A stretch of DNA of 64,000 nt from Fructobacillus broussonetiae (GTDB lineage Bacteria; Bacillota; Bacilli; Lactobacillales; Lactobacillaceae), in the NCBI RefSeq assembly GCF_018437275.1, contig NZ_JAAMFK010000005.1:1-64000 (forward strand). Direction: 5' to 3'. A program made the translations under genes and the position numbers. Below, piece after piece: positions 44,298-52,822 of the stretch (position 1 is its first letter; every line of letters starts with the position of its first letter). The notes under the pieces are model-generated. The model was given only the letters and a program-made list of their open reading frames with translations. It ran no database searches and was not told where the DNA came from.

Positions 44298-45620
44298 ATG
44301 GAAAAAGAAGAACTAAACCGAGGCTTTGGCCTCTGGTCCTCATTAGCTCTTGTTATTGGTACCATTATTGGTTCTGGTATTTTCTTCAAACAGGGAGCGG
44401 TATTGCAAACGGCAGGTTCCACTTCCTCCGCCCTCTTAGCCTGGTTGGCTGGTGGTCTTTTGACATTGACGGCGGGGATGACCGTCGCCGAAGTCGGCTC
44501 ACAAATGACGGAAACGGGTGGTATTTACCTTTACCTCACGAAGCTCTACGGTGAGACCGTTGGTTTTTTGGCCGGTTGGATGCAGGTTATCTTTTACGGG
44601 CCTGCGATGATGGGGGCGATTGCTGCTTACTTTGGCTTGCTCTTCACGTCACTCTTTAATTTGCCCGTTTCCTGGTCGATTCCAGCCGGAATGGTTGGCC
44701 TTGGGTTCATTGGTATCGTTAACTCAGTGCCAAATAAGACATCAGCTACCTTCCAGGTGGTGACAACAACAATTAAGTTGCTACCAATTATCGGATTGAT
44801 CATTTTTGGTCTGTTCTTTGGACAACACGACGCCTTGACCCAGACTGTGACGACGATTTCTTCAAGCAAGACGGGAGGCTTTGGAGTCGCTGTATTGGCA
44901 ACGCTGTTCGCCTATGATGGTTGGGTTACATTGGCCAACATTTCTGGTGAAATCAAGAACCCACAAAAGACATTACCAAAGGCAATTATCTATGGAATCT
45001 TGGTTGTTATCGTTGCCTTCGTCGGTGTTTCATTTGGAACTTTCTCCTCATTGAATGCCAATGCCATTGTTTCTTATGGAAACCAAGCAACGATTCACGT
45101 TGCCGAAGCAGCCTTCGGACTGTGGGGCGGGCGCCTTTTGACGCTGGCAATTCTGATTTCTTTGCTGGGTACGTTAAACGGTAAAGTCGTTTCCTTCCCA
45201 CGCGTGCTTTACGCGATGGCTAAACGAGGGGACTTTCCAGCCACTAAGACTTTTTCTAAAGTTCATAAAACTGCAAAGACGCCAAATGCTGCCATCTGGT
45301 TCATGATTGGTATTGGTTACTTGATGATGTGGGTTACTGATCCAAATAAGTTGACCGACTACGCGGTGTTCATTACCTTCTTGTTTTATATTTTGGCCTT
45401 TATCGGTTGTTTTATTTTGCGCCGTCAGGATCCAACTGGAAAGAACCGAGACTTCTCCATGCCGCTTTATCCATGGATTCCAATCGTTGCTATCCTTGGT
45501 TCCGTCTATGTAGAAGTTTCTGAAATTTTGAACGATTTGCAAGGAATCTTAATTTCGGTTATTATAGTAATATTGGGTTTGCCGGTATATTACTGGTTAA
45601 ACCATCGAAAAAGTAAATAA
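44298..45620 (+). CDS. APC-family amino acid permease
   Basis: About 440 residues with 12 hydrophobic helices, of the amino acid-polyamine-organocation superfamily (LAT/serine-threonine exchanger-like). Helix 1 has the unwound substrate-binding motif IGTIIGSGIFFKQGAV. AYDGWVTLANISGEIKNPQK in helix 6 and the following loop is typical of the LAT/YkbA subgroup. Substrate amino acid is not predictable. ATG 44298 is preferred over the adjacent ATG 44295 for spacing from AAAGGAGG. It stands alone, with its own promoter. Confidence 0.92.
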   Translation: MEKEELNRGFGLWSSLALVIGTIIGSGIFFKQGAVLQTAGSTSSALLAWLAGGLLTLTAGMTVAEVGSQMTETGGIYLYLTKLYGETVGFLAGWMQVIFYGPAMMGAIAAYFGLLFTSLFNLPVSWSIPAGMVGLGFIGIVNSVPNKTSATFQVVTTTIKLLPIIGLIIFGLFFGQHDALTQTVTTISSSKTGGFGVAVLATLFAYDGWVTLANISGEIKNPQKTLPKAIIYGILVVIVAFVGVSFGTFSSLNANAIVSYGNQATIHVAEAAFGLWGGRLLTLAILISLLGTLNGKVVSFPRVLYAMAKRGDFPATKTFSKVHKTAKTPNAAIWFMIGIGYLMMWVTDPNKLTDYAVFITFLFYILAFIGCFILRRQDPTGKNRDFSMPLYPWIPIVAILGSVYVEVSEILNDLQGILISVIIVILGLPVYYWLNHRKSK

Positions 45621-45753
45621 TAAAAATTCAAACACCTGCTAACCCGCAGTGTTTACGCAACAAACGGAGGATTTACTTTATTATTTTTTGATTTTTAAAA
45701 GGATTTTTTGAATTTTAATATTCAGCTAATCTGAATCGGGAATAATATAGGAC
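45621..45753 (+). promoter_or_regulatory. AT-rich leader of the Apf-like gene
   Basis: It contains AAACAC-C-TGC pairing with GCA-GTGTTT (45631-45654), a CGGAGG stretch not followed by a start codon, T-rich runs, and the inverted repeat ATTCAG-CTAAT-CTGAAT (45720-45736). AATAATATAGG near 45741 may be the -10. I do not recognise a known riboswitch class. Confidence 0.4.
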
Positions 45754-45756
45754 ATG

Positions 45757-46305
45757 ATGTTTAATAAAATTTTACTTACAAGCGCAGCCGTAGTTGGTCT
45801 TGCATTGACTGCCGCTAACCAACAATTTAATAATCACAAGTCAACTTCTGACCAAGCCGTAAAGGTTTCAGGTTCAATTGATGGAAAGATGGTTAATACT
45901 GCTGTTTCTTCATTAGACAACATTAAGAACTTGGAAAACTCTGCTGCTAGCCAGCAAGTTCAACAAGAAGATGCCTCTGCTGAACAAGCAGAAGACACAC
46001 AAACTGAAGAAGAAACAGCAACGCCAGCACCTGCTGTCTCAGAAACACCAAAGCAGACAACGACTGCTTCAGGTGACATTAACTGGTTGATTCAACAGGA
46101 ATCATCTGGAAATGTGAACGCCCAAAACGGTTCCTTCTACGGAATCGGACAGTTGTCACCATCAGCATACGCAACGTACGCTGCTGGACAAGACTACGTC
46201 GGTAATTACGACGTTCAATTGCAGGCCATGCAAGGTTACATTGCCGGACGTTATGGTTCTGTTCAAAACGCGATTAGTCACTTCCAATCAAATGGTTGGT
46301 ACTAA
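45757..46305 (+). CDS. Secreted Apf-like protein with transglycosylase-type C-terminal domain
   Basis: About 182 residues. A signal peptide (MFNKILLTSAAVVGLALTAA) is followed by a low-complexity Glu/Ala/Thr linker (about residues 60-105). The C-terminal domain is WLIQQESSGNVNAQNGSFYG, then GIGQLSP, then QAMQGYIAGRYGS, and it ends FQSNGWY. This is the pattern of aggregation-promoting-factor/IsaA-like proteins, with the Glu in QQESSGN as the presumed catalytic or structural acid and the typical NGWY end. It probably acts on or binds peptidoglycan. ATG 45757 is weakly preferred over 45754. The linker codons differ little from the genome, but the upstream DNA is AT-rich. No LysM domain is present, unlike many Apf relatives. 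Confidence 0.85.
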   Translation: MFNKILLTSAAVVGLALTAANQQFNNHKSTSDQAVKVSGSIDGKMVNTAVSSLDNIKNLENSAASQQVQQEDASAEQAEDTQTEEETATPAPAVSETPKQTTTASGDINWLIQQESSGNVNAQNGSFYGIGQLSPSAYATYAAGQDYVGNYDVQLQAMQGYIAGRYGSVQNAISHFQSNGWY

Positions 46306-46332
46306 GACTGATTCCGTCTAAAATCGGAGATA

Positions 46333-46358
46333 AAAGACCCCATTTGGGGTCTTTTTTT
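46333..46358 (+). terminator. Rho-independent terminator after the Apf-like gene
   Basis: AAAGACCCC, loop ATTT and GGGGTCTTT plus T run. Confidence 0.95.
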
Positions 46359-46384
46359 GACTCAAAGGAAAGCCCTAATCATGT

Positions 46385-46390
46385 TATAAT
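46385..46390 (+). promoter_or_regulatory. -10 box for the yqeG operon
   Basis: TATAAT at 46385-46390, 31 bp before yqeG ATG. The -35 is not clear. Confidence 0.5.
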
Positions 46391-46421
46391 GGGGTTAAAT
46401 TATGAAGCGAGAACAGTAACC

Positions 46422-46994
46422 ATGGTCCTAAACTTTTTAAAACCCACCTACCTCGTTGAGTCAGTCTATGACCTGTCGGTTGACGAGTTAAAAAAGCACA
46501 ACATCAAGGCCGTTTTGACGGACTTAGACAACACGCTTTTAGCGTGGAATAATCCCGAAGGAACGCCAGAGCTGCACGAATGGTTGAAAGAAACCAAGGA
46601 AGCAGGAATCGAAGTGATCGTTGTTTCCAATAACACTTGGCAACGCGTCGAGAAGGCCGTTGGTGATTTAGGCGTCGGCTATGTGGCTTGGTCACTTAAG
46701 CCACTTCCTCGTGGTATTCACCAGGTTCTGAAGGAACACGGCTTCAAAAAAGATGAAGTACTCATGGTCGGGGATCAGATGTTGACCGATGTTTGGGCAG
46801 CTCACCTTGCTGGTGTGAAGTCCGTTTTGGTTAAGCGGCTGATAGAATCGGACATGTGGCAGACCTGGGTGAATCGCTTCATCGAAAACCAAGCAAAGAA
46901 AATCATTTACAAAAATCAAGAACCGGTCTGGCACGACTCTTTAGCCAAGGCCGTTTCCACAAAGGAAGAACAAGAACTTCATGACGGAAAATAG
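46422..46994 (+). CDS. yqeG: YqeG family HAD IIIA-type phosphatase
   Basis: A 190-residue HAD-superfamily protein. The nucleophile motif is LTDLDNTLLAWNNP, motif II is VVSNNTWQRV, and motif III/IV is LMVGDQMLTDVWAA. It resembles PGP phosphatase GEP4 and B. subtilis YqeG, whose exact role is unproven. ATG 46422 has only a weak ribosome-binding site (GCGAGAA), and the reading frame further upstream runs through the terminator, so this start is preferred. It heads the yqeG-yqeH-yhbY-yqeK-rsfS-yqeM-tmcAL-yceD cluster and overlaps yqeH by 14 nt. Confidence 0.92.
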   Translation: MVLNFLKPTYLVESVYDLSVDELKKHNIKAVLTDLDNTLLAWNNPEGTPELHEWLKETKEAGIEVIVVSNNTWQRVEKAVGDLGVGYVAWSLKPLPRGIHQVLKEHGFKKDEVLMVGDQMLTDVWAAHLAGVKSVLVKRLIESDMWQTWVNRFIENQAKKIIYKNQEPVWHDSLAKAVSTKEEQELHDGK

Positions 46995-48144
46995 ACCAGA
47001 AATGGCAACAAAAGAAGAAGTGGTCGAAGCACTGAAAGAAGGGCTTTACTGTATTGGTTGTGGCGCTTTAATGCAGGTTGATCAAAAAAACGAGGCGGGT
47101 TACTTGCCAATGTCAGCGATGCAAAAGCAGTTGGAATCGGATCAATTGCTCTGCCAACGCTGCTTCCGTTTACGCCACTACAACGAGATTCAGCCTGTCT
47201 CTTTGACTGATGACGACTTCATGAAGTTGCTTCACCAGGTTTCAGAAGACAAGGCGTTGATTGTTTATGTCTTGGATCTCTTTGATTTTTCAGGGTCAAC
47301 CATTCCTGGATTGCCACGTTTCGTTGGTGATAAAAATCCGATTTACGTGCTTGGAAACAAGGTTGACCTTCTTCCCAAGTCCTTGAAAGATCACAAAATC
47401 AAAGACTGGGTTCGTGGTCGCTTAAAAGAAGAGGGAATTAGGCCCGTGGATATCGATTTGACGTCCGCAGCGCACCCTGCAAACCTTGATTTGATTTTGG
47501 ACAAGATTGACGACTTGCGTTCCGGACGAGATGTTTACGTCGTTGGAACAACTAACGTTGGTAAGTCCACGCTGATTAACCAAATCATCAAATCAAAGAC
47601 GGGTGTTCAAGAGTTGATTACCACGTCTCGTTTCCCAGGGACAACTTTGGACCAAATTGCCATTCCACTGGATGATGGACAAAACTTAATTGATACGCCA
47701 GGAATCATCAAGGCTGATCAATACGCCCACCAAGTAGATGACAAAAACTTAAAGTACGTCTTGCCAAAGAACGAAATTAAGGCACGGACCTACCAATTGA
47801 ACGATGAGCAGACGCTTTTCATTGGTGGTCTTGCCCGCTTTGATTTGGTAGCTAGTTCATCTGATCAGAAGACTTCTGCAACGTGCTACTTTGAAAACAA
47901 TTTGAACATTCACCGGACGAAGATGGCCGGTGCAAGCGACTTTTATGACAAACACCAGGGTGAATTACTCGCCCCTGTTCCTAAAAAAGAAGCCAAGGGC
48001 TTTGTTAAAACGGAATTGAAGACGAAAACCGAAGCGGATTTGGTTTTTGCCGGACTTGGATTTATTACGCTTCCTGCCGGTGTGACGATTCGCGCTTACG
48101 TCCCTGAAGGTGTTTCAGTATTCCTTAGAAAGGCTATGATTTAA
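46981..48144 (+). CDS. yqeH: Ribosome biogenesis GTPase YqeH
   Basis: A 387-residue circularly permuted GTPase needed for 30S assembly. The N-terminal zinc finger keeps its cysteines (YCIGCGALMQ and CQRCF). GTPase motifs occur in permuted order: G4 LGNKVDLLPKS, G5 TSAAHPAN, G1 GTTNVGKSTLIN, G2 around SRFPGTT, and G3 LIDTPGI. A C-terminal YqeH/TRAP-interacting domain follows. The start lies within yqeG and its stop overlaps yhbY by one base. Confidence 0.96.
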   Translation: MTENRPEMATKEEVVEALKEGLYCIGCGALMQVDQKNEAGYLPMSAMQKQLESDQLLCQRCFRLRHYNEIQPVSLTDDDFMKLLHQVSEDKALIVYVLDLFDFSGSTIPGLPRFVGDKNPIYVLGNKVDLLPKSLKDHKIKDWVRGRLKEEGIRPVDIDLTSAAHPANLDLILDKIDDLRSGRDVYVVGTTNVGKSTLINQIIKSKTGVQELITTSRFPGTTLDQIAIPLDDGQNLIDTPGIIKADQYAHQVDDKNLKYVLPKNEIKARTYQLNDEQTLFIGGLARFDLVASSSDQKTSATCYFENNLNIHRTKMAGASDFYDKHQGELLAPVPKKEAKGFVKTELKTKTEADLVFAGLGFITLPAGVTIRAYVPEGVSVFLRKAMI

Positions 48145-48461
48145 TGCAATTAACTGGAAAGCAAAAACGATACCTCCGTTCCGAAGCCAATACCATGACG
48201 CCAATTTTTTCAATTGGTAAGGGTGGTGCGACACAGGAATGGGTCGAAGAAGTAAAAAAGGCGCTTTCAAAACGCGAATTGGCAAAGGTGAACGTTCAAC
48301 AGACTTCCGAATGGTCTGCCAAGGACGTGGCGAAGTTCATCGAAGATAACTCAACGATGACGGTTGCCCAAGTCATTGGAAAGACGATTGTCTTGTACGA
48401 AGAGGCAAAGGATGCCAAGTACGTCAAGTACTCATTAGAAGTCAACAAGTTAGCTAAATAA
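48144..48461 (+). CDS. yhbY: YhbY family RNA-binding protein
   Basis: A 105-residue single CRM-domain protein: LTGKQKRYLRSEANTMTPIF, then SIGKGGAT, the GxxG loop that binds rRNA. It associates with pre-50S particles. The start overlaps the yqeH stop (TAATG). In most Firmicutes nadD follows here; in this genome yqeK follows directly. Confidence 0.95.
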   Translation: MQLTGKQKRYLRSEANTMTPIFSIGKGGATQEWVEEVKKALSKRELAKVNVQQTSEWSAKDVAKFIEDNSTMTVAQVIGKTIVLYEEAKDAKYVKYSLEVNKLAK

Positions 48462-48475
48462 GTTTGGAGGCAGAC

Positions 48476-49069
48476 ATGGTTGCAGTCGATGAGAAATACA
48501 TTGAAGAGTTAGCTCACAAGGTTTCGGAAAAACTTTCGGACCACCGCTTTGAGCACTGCTTGCGCGTAAAGGATTACGCAATCAAGCTGGCCAAGCAAAA
48601 TAACCTTGATGAAAACCAAGCCGCGATTGCCGGCTTGGTTCACGACTACGCCAAAGAACGGTCCGCCTCTGACTTTATCCAAAAAATTGATGAAAAAGGC
48701 CTCGACCCTGATTTAAAGAACTGGGGTAACCCAATCTGGCACGGTGTTGTTGGTGCTTACTTTGTTCAGGACGAACTTGGCATCAATGATCCGGAAATTC
48801 TTGAAGCAATCAAGGAACATACAACTGGGGATAAGTACGGCAAAATGAGTGTCTTATCCAAAGTTTTGTTCATGGCCGACTACCTCGAAATGGGACGCAA
48901 TTTCCCTGGCGTTGAGCGGGCCCGCACACTAACCGACGAATCACTTGATGCTGGTGTGTTCTATCAGTTGTCCTCAACTTTGTCCTACTTAGCTGGACAG
49001 GGGAACCCAATTTACCCAAAGACCTTTACAGCCTACAACGACTGGGCACAGTATTTAGCAAAGAAATAA
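48476..49069 (+). CDS. yqeK: YqeK family HD-domain hydrolase
   Basis: A 197-residue HD-domain protein; relatives in B. subtilis and streptococci are symmetrical Ap4A hydrolases. The HD site includes HRFEHCLRVKDYAIKLA, GLVHDYAKER, the IWHGVVGAYF block and MADYLE. ATG 48476 has TTTGGAGG at ideal spacing; the TTG at 48464 in the same frame is too close to that site to be the start. It lies 14 bp after yhbY without nadD, which normally sits between them and is often fused or adjacent to yqeK. Confidence 0.92.
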   Translation: MVAVDEKYIEELAHKVSEKLSDHRFEHCLRVKDYAIKLAKQNNLDENQAAIAGLVHDYAKERSASDFIQKIDEKGLDPDLKNWGNPIWHGVVGAYFVQDELGINDPEILEAIKEHTTGDKYGKMSVLSKVLFMADYLEMGRNFPGVERARTLTDESLDAGVFYQLSSTLSYLAGQGNPIYPKTFTAYNDWAQYLAKK

Positions 49070-49078
49070 GGAGCTTTC

Positions 49079-49447
49079 ATGGCAGAAAAGACAGCGAAAG
49101 ATTTATTGAAGACGGTGTTAACAGCCGTTGATAACAAACACGGTGAAGACGTAACCGCCCTGGACATGCAGAGTGTGTCACTCTTAGCCGACTACTTCGT
49201 TATGGCTTCAGCTGGTTCAAGCCGACAGGCGCAGGCCATCGCGCGCGAAGTGAAGGAAGAGGTTGTGGCTGCTGGATTTGAAATCGACCACATTGAAGGG
49301 TTTGAAAAGGCAAATTGGATTGTCTTGGACCTTGGTGATGTCATCGTCCACGTCTTCGACGAAGAATCCCGCGACTTCTACCACTTGGACCGTCTGTGGT
49401 TCGACGCGAAGGAAGTTGACTTGGATCAATACTTACCAGAACGTTAA
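49079..49447 (+). CDS. rsfS: Ribosome silencing factor RsfS
   Basis: A 122-residue RsfS/YqeL protein. It binds uL14 and blocks subunit joining when nutrients are low. The family block DYFVMASAGSSRQAQAIARE and the C-terminal GDVIVHVFDEESRDFYHLD are intact. It starts 9 bp after yqeK with AAGGAGC. A terminator-like hairpin follows, so expression of the next gene may be reduced. Confidence 0.96.
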   Translation: MAEKTAKDLLKTVLTAVDNKHGEDVTALDMQSVSLLADYFVMASAGSSRQAQAIAREVKEEVVAAGFEIDHIEGFEKANWIVLDLGDVIVHVFDEESRDFYHLDRLWFDAKEVDLDQYLPER

Positions 49448-49452
49448 AGCAT

Positions 49453-49486
49453 AAGGCCATTGCGATTTCGATTGCGGTGGCCTTTT
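49453..49486 (+). terminator. Terminator or attenuator after rsfS
   Basis: AAGGCCATTGC pairs with GCGGTGGCCTTTT around a 10-nt loop. The T run is short (four), so read-through is likely. Confidence 0.75.
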
Positions 49487-49507
49487 GAACTCGAAAGGAT
49501 GAAAGTC

Positions 49508-50275
49508 ATGGCTGCAGAAGAAGCACCTTACCAAACGTTTGCCTCGCTCTACGATGAGCTTTTTGACGGTGAACTATATCTAGATTGGGCGGACTACGTA
49601 AAAAAGCAGGTGCCAGCAGGCAAGATTTTGGATCTTGGTGGGGGCGCCGGGCGCTTGGCCGTTCTGCTCGCTCAGGCAGGTTACCAGGTGGATTGCTTGG
49701 ACCTTTCAGCGCCAATGCTTGAATTGGCTCAGGAACATGCTGCGGAGGCAAAGGTCGATGTTCGTTTGCTCCAGGCTGACATCCGCGAATTTTCTGATTG
49801 GGAAGAAAAGTACCCAACCATCGTATCCTTCGCCGACACCTTTAACTACTTACCGTCCGTAGAGGAATTCAAGGCTGGCCTTACTCAGGCCTACAATCAC
49901 CTCGAAGATGGAGGTACCTTCCTCTTTGATGTGATTACGCCAAAAATGGTGACGGAAAGCTACGATAACTTCTGCTACAACAACGACGATGATCCGGACA
50001 AGATTTTTATGTGGACGGCTTATCCCGATGTTGAAAGTGGCGGTTACGCGGTGGACCACGACTTGAAGTTCTTCTTGTACCGAGAAGACATCGACGCCTT
50101 TAAGATGGTGCGCGAGGTGCTCCATGAAGTCACCTATGACATGGCTTTTTATAAAAAAGCTCTAAAGGAAGCTGGCTTTTTGGACATTAAATTTACGGCG
50201 GACTTCGGCCAAAAGAAGGCGGATAAGAAGGACGAACGCTGGTTTATTTCCTGCAAAAAAGGAGAAAGTAAATGA
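49508..50275 (+). CDS. yqeM: Class I SAM-dependent methyltransferase YqeM
   Basis: A 255-residue methyltransferase. SAM-binding motif I is ILDLGGGAGRLAVLLA, and motif II is VDCLDLSAPMLELA. The FADTFNYLP block corresponds to the post-motif loop. YqeM is conserved between rsfS and tmcAL in Firmicutes; its substrate is unknown. ATG 49508 lies at good distance from AAAGGA; ATG 49499 in the same frame overlaps that site. The stop overlaps tmcAL ATG by 4 bp. Confidence 0.9.
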   Translation: MAAEEAPYQTFASLYDELFDGELYLDWADYVKKQVPAGKILDLGGGAGRLAVLLAQAGYQVDCLDLSAPMLELAQEHAAEAKVDVRLLQADIREFSDWEEKYPTIVSFADTFNYLPSVEEFKAGLTQAYNHLEDGGTFLFDVITPKMVTESYDNFCYNNDDDPDKIFMWTAYPDVESGGYAVDHDLKFFLYREDIDAFKMVREVLHEVTYDMAFYKKALKEAGFLDIKFTADFGQKKADKKDERWFISCKKGESK

Positions 50276-51456
50276 AAGCTGTTGGAATCATAGCGGAATA
50301 CAACCCCTTCCACAACGGACACGCCTACCACTTAGCTGAAGCGAAGAGAGTAACGGGGGCTGACGTTGCGGTTGTTGTGATGTCTGGTAACTTCGTGCAA
50401 CGAGGCGAACCCGCCATCTTGGACAAGTGGGAACGAACGAAGTTGGCCCTTCACAACGGGGCCGACCTCATGGTTGAACTGCCAGTTTTCGATGCTGTCC
50501 AACCTGGTCACCTTTTTGCTAAGGGGGCCATTCAAATTCTTTCCGCTTTGGGTGTGAAAGATTTGGTGTTTGGTTCCGAACATCCCGACGTTGACTTCAT
50601 TGACCTGGCTGAAAAGGCCCAGGGGATTGAGGCAGAAAAAAAGGCTGATAAGAATCAGACTTATGCAGCGGCATACGCAGCAGACCTCGAAGAAGCCACA
50701 GGTTTCAAACTGGAAGATCCAAACGACATTTTGGGCTTCTCCTACGCAAAGGCAATCGTCGAATCAGAAATTGAAATGAATTTACATCCAATTGGACGAA
50801 TCCAGGCTGGCTATCATGACAAAGAGTTTGATGAAGGTGCAGAAATTGCCTCCGCCTCATCCATTCGTCTCGCCCTGCACAAGGGAAAGATGGATAAGGT
50901 TCAAAAGGTAGTTCCTGCTGACGCCTTTAAGGCGTTGCAGGAAAAGCCAAACGCCCTTGGTTTTGAAAAGCCGTTCTTCGACCTTTTGTCTTACCGTCTC
51001 CTAACGGACACAGTTGGTCAGCTTGGACAGGTTTACCAAATGGCCGAAGGTTTGGAGCATCGTTTGGTTGGTGTTGCAACCGCAAAGGAAGCACCGCAGT
51101 CCTACCAGTCCTTTATTAAGGCTGTGAAGTCTAAGCGTTATACCTTTGCCCGTATGCAGCGAACAATGCTCTATACGTTGTTGAACATTAAGGTCGATCA
51201 AATGCAGGCAGCCATGGCCGATTCTTACATTCGTTTGTTAGGATTTACGGACGAGGGACAAGCTTACTTATCTGAAGTTAAGCGCCGTGCCCGTTTGCCA
51301 ATTATCTCCCGTGTTGACATGGGATTGGCAAAGGCCAATCTCCGTTTGGATTATAAGGCGGGGCTCATCTGGCAACTCTTAGCGGGTGATCGCAGCAACA
51401 AGGACGGACAAGATTTGTCACGCCGTCCAATTCACTATATTAAAGAAGAGGATTAA
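50272..51456 (+). CDS. tmcAL: tRNA(Met) cytidine acetate ligase TmcAL
   Basis: A 394-residue nucleotidyltransferase-fold enzyme (formerly YlbM). It activates acetate with ATP and forms N4-acetylcytidine at the wobble base of elongator tRNA-Met. IIAEYNPFHNGHAYHLAEAK has the HxGH-type adenylate motif. VVMSGNFVQRGEPAILDKWE and ASASSIRLALH (KMSKS-like equivalent) follow. It overlaps yqeM by 4 nt and precedes yceD by 2 bp. Confidence 0.95.
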   Translation: MKAVGIIAEYNPFHNGHAYHLAEAKRVTGADVAVVVMSGNFVQRGEPAILDKWERTKLALHNGADLMVELPVFDAVQPGHLFAKGAIQILSALGVKDLVFGSEHPDVDFIDLAEKAQGIEAEKKADKNQTYAAAYAADLEEATGFKLEDPNDILGFSYAKAIVESEIEMNLHPIGRIQAGYHDKEFDEGAEIASASSIRLALHKGKMDKVQKVVPADAFKALQEKPNALGFEKPFFDLLSYRLLTDTVGQLGQVYQMAEGLEHRLVGVATAKEAPQSYQSFIKAVKSKRYTFARMQRTMLYTLLNIKVDQMQAAMADSYIRLLGFTDEGQAYLSEVKRRARLPIISRVDMGLAKANLRLDYKAGLIWQLLAGDRSNKDGQDLSRRPIHYIKEED

Positions 51457-51458
51457 CC

Positions 51459-52028
51459 ATGAAGTTTGCACAACAACAATTGCAAAAGTACCGTAACGAA
51501 GCGCTTCAATTTGAAGAAACGCTGGACTTGAACGACCTCATTTCGGAACGCTTTTCCGATCTGATTTTGAAGGCTGAAACCGTTTTGGTGAAGGGCTCCA
51601 TCCAAATGACGGAAGAAGATGACTATTTCTTGATGGCTAACTTCCACGCGGACTTAACCCTTCCTTCTTCTCGTTCCTTACAACCAGTTGATTGGTCATG
51701 TGATTTGAACGTGGCCGAAACTTATGTTGAAAATCCAGAAAAGATTAAGGAATTCGACGAGGAAGAACCGGTTTTTGCCATTCAGAATAAGACCATTGAC
51801 TTGGATGTTGCTATCTTGGATAACATCGTTTCGGCTTTGCCTTTGCAAATCCTAACGAAGGAAGAAGAAGCGGGTGCGCCACTTCCAGAAGGAAAGGACT
51901 GGCAAGTCATTTCTGAAGAAGAGTTCTTGAAGGAACATCCAGAGGAAAAAGAAGCCAAGGAAACGGCGGAAAAGGATCAAAAATTAGACCCACGCCTTGC
52001 TAAATTAGACGATTTCTTTAAAAAATGA
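51459..52028 (+). CDS. yceD: YceD family (DUF177) protein
   Basis: A 189-residue DUF177 protein, usually encoded just before rpmF (bL32) and linked to 23S rRNA processing in plants and bacteria. The conserved core is LPSSRSLQPVDWSCDLNVAE with VFAIQNKTIDLDVAILDNIV. The C-terminal Lys/Glu-rich segment ends LDPRLAKLDDFFKK, the typical family end. No rpmF follows: the next gene is the response regulator. It ends the yqe cluster. Confidence 0.9.
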   Translation: MKFAQQQLQKYRNEALQFEETLDLNDLISERFSDLILKAETVLVKGSIQMTEEDDYFLMANFHADLTLPSSRSLQPVDWSCDLNVAETYVENPEKIKEFDEEEPVFAIQNKTIDLDVAILDNIVSALPLQILTKEEEAGAPLPEGKDWQVISEEEFLKEHPEEKEAKETAEKDQKLDPRLAKLDDFFKK

Positions 52029-52067
52029 GATTTTTTTCGTTCCTGTGTTAAAATGGATTAAAAGAAA

Positions 52068-52115
52068 TTCATTTATAAATGAAATTGGCTGTAAATCAAC
52101 GTATTTCAGTTGATT
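52068..52115 (+). promoter_or_regulatory. Palindrome and hairpin before the two-component genes
   Basis: TTCATTTATAAATGAA (52068-52083) is a perfect 16-bp palindrome. AATCAAC and GTTGATT (52094-52100, 52109-52115) form a hairpin. A TAAAAT -10 candidate lies at 52049-52054. They may be autoregulatory sites for the response regulator. Confidence 0.5.
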
Positions 52116-52131
52116 TTTAGAAGGAAATATT

Positions 52132-52821
52132 ATGAGTCGTATTTTAATCATTGAAGATGAAGAAAACTTGGCAAAGTTCGTAAAGCTCGAACTTGAGCAC
52201 GAAGGTTTTGAAATTAAAACGGTATTGAACGGTCGCGATGGGCTGGATACTGCTCTAAACGAAGACTTCGATTTGATTCTTTTGGATTTGATGCTACCTG
52301 AATTAAATGGTTTTGAAGTCGCTCGTCGCTTGCGTGAAGTAAAGAAGACGCCGATTATCATGATGACCGCACGCGATTCTGTCATTGACCGTGTTTCCGG
52401 TTTGGATTACGGTGCCGACGATTACGTGGTTAAGCCATTTGCCATCGAAGAATTGCTTGCCCGCGTTCGCTCATTGCTTCGTCGAATCGACATTGAAAAG
52501 ACGCCGGCCACTTCTGGTTTGAACGTGATTTCGTTCAAAAACTTGAAGTTGGAAAAGGAAAACCGGACAGTGCGTCGTGATGATCAAATCATCTCGCTCA
52601 CGAAGCGCGAATACGATTTGCTTTTGTTGCTCGTTGAAAACATCGACGTCGTACAGCCACGCGAAAAGCTCTTAAAGAACGTTTGGGGCTTGGACACGAA
52701 GATTGAAACGAACGTCGTTGACGTGTACATCCGATACTTGCGTAACAAGTTGGATGATCCGGAATCAAAGACTTCTTACATTCAAACTGTCCGGGGAACC
52801 GGTTACGTCATGCGGAGCTAA
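52132..52821 (+). CDS. OmpR-family response regulator (ArlR/CovR-like)
   Basis: A 229-residue protein with an N-terminal receiver (phosphoacceptor Asp52 in LILLDLMLPELNGF, Lys in DDYVVKPFAIEELLAR) and a C-terminal winged helix (ISLTKREYDLLLLLVEN, then VDVYIRYLRNKLDD and TVRGTGYVMRS). Sequence is closest in style to ArlR/CovR regulators of surface and adhesion genes in Gram-positives. AGAAGGAAA precedes ATG 52132. Immediately followed by its histidine kinase with 1 bp between stop and start. Targets cannot be told from the window. Confidence 0.93.
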   Translation: MSRILIIEDEENLAKFVKLELEHEGFEIKTVLNGRDGLDTALNEDFDLILLDLMLPELNGFEVARRLREVKKTPIIMMTARDSVIDRVSGLDYGADDYVVKPFAIEELLARVRSLLRRIDIEKTPATSGLNVISFKNLKLEKENRTVRRDDQIISLTKREYDLLLLLVENIDVVQPREKLLKNVWGLDTKIETNVVDVYIRYLRNKLDDPESKTSYIQTVRGTGYVMRS

Positions 52822-52822
52822 G

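Noticed and set aside
45621-45753. c-di-AMP (ydaO) riboswitch before the secreted Apf-like protein
   Set aside because: Such riboswitches precede wall-hydrolase genes, but the stretch is short and lacks the conserved blocks.
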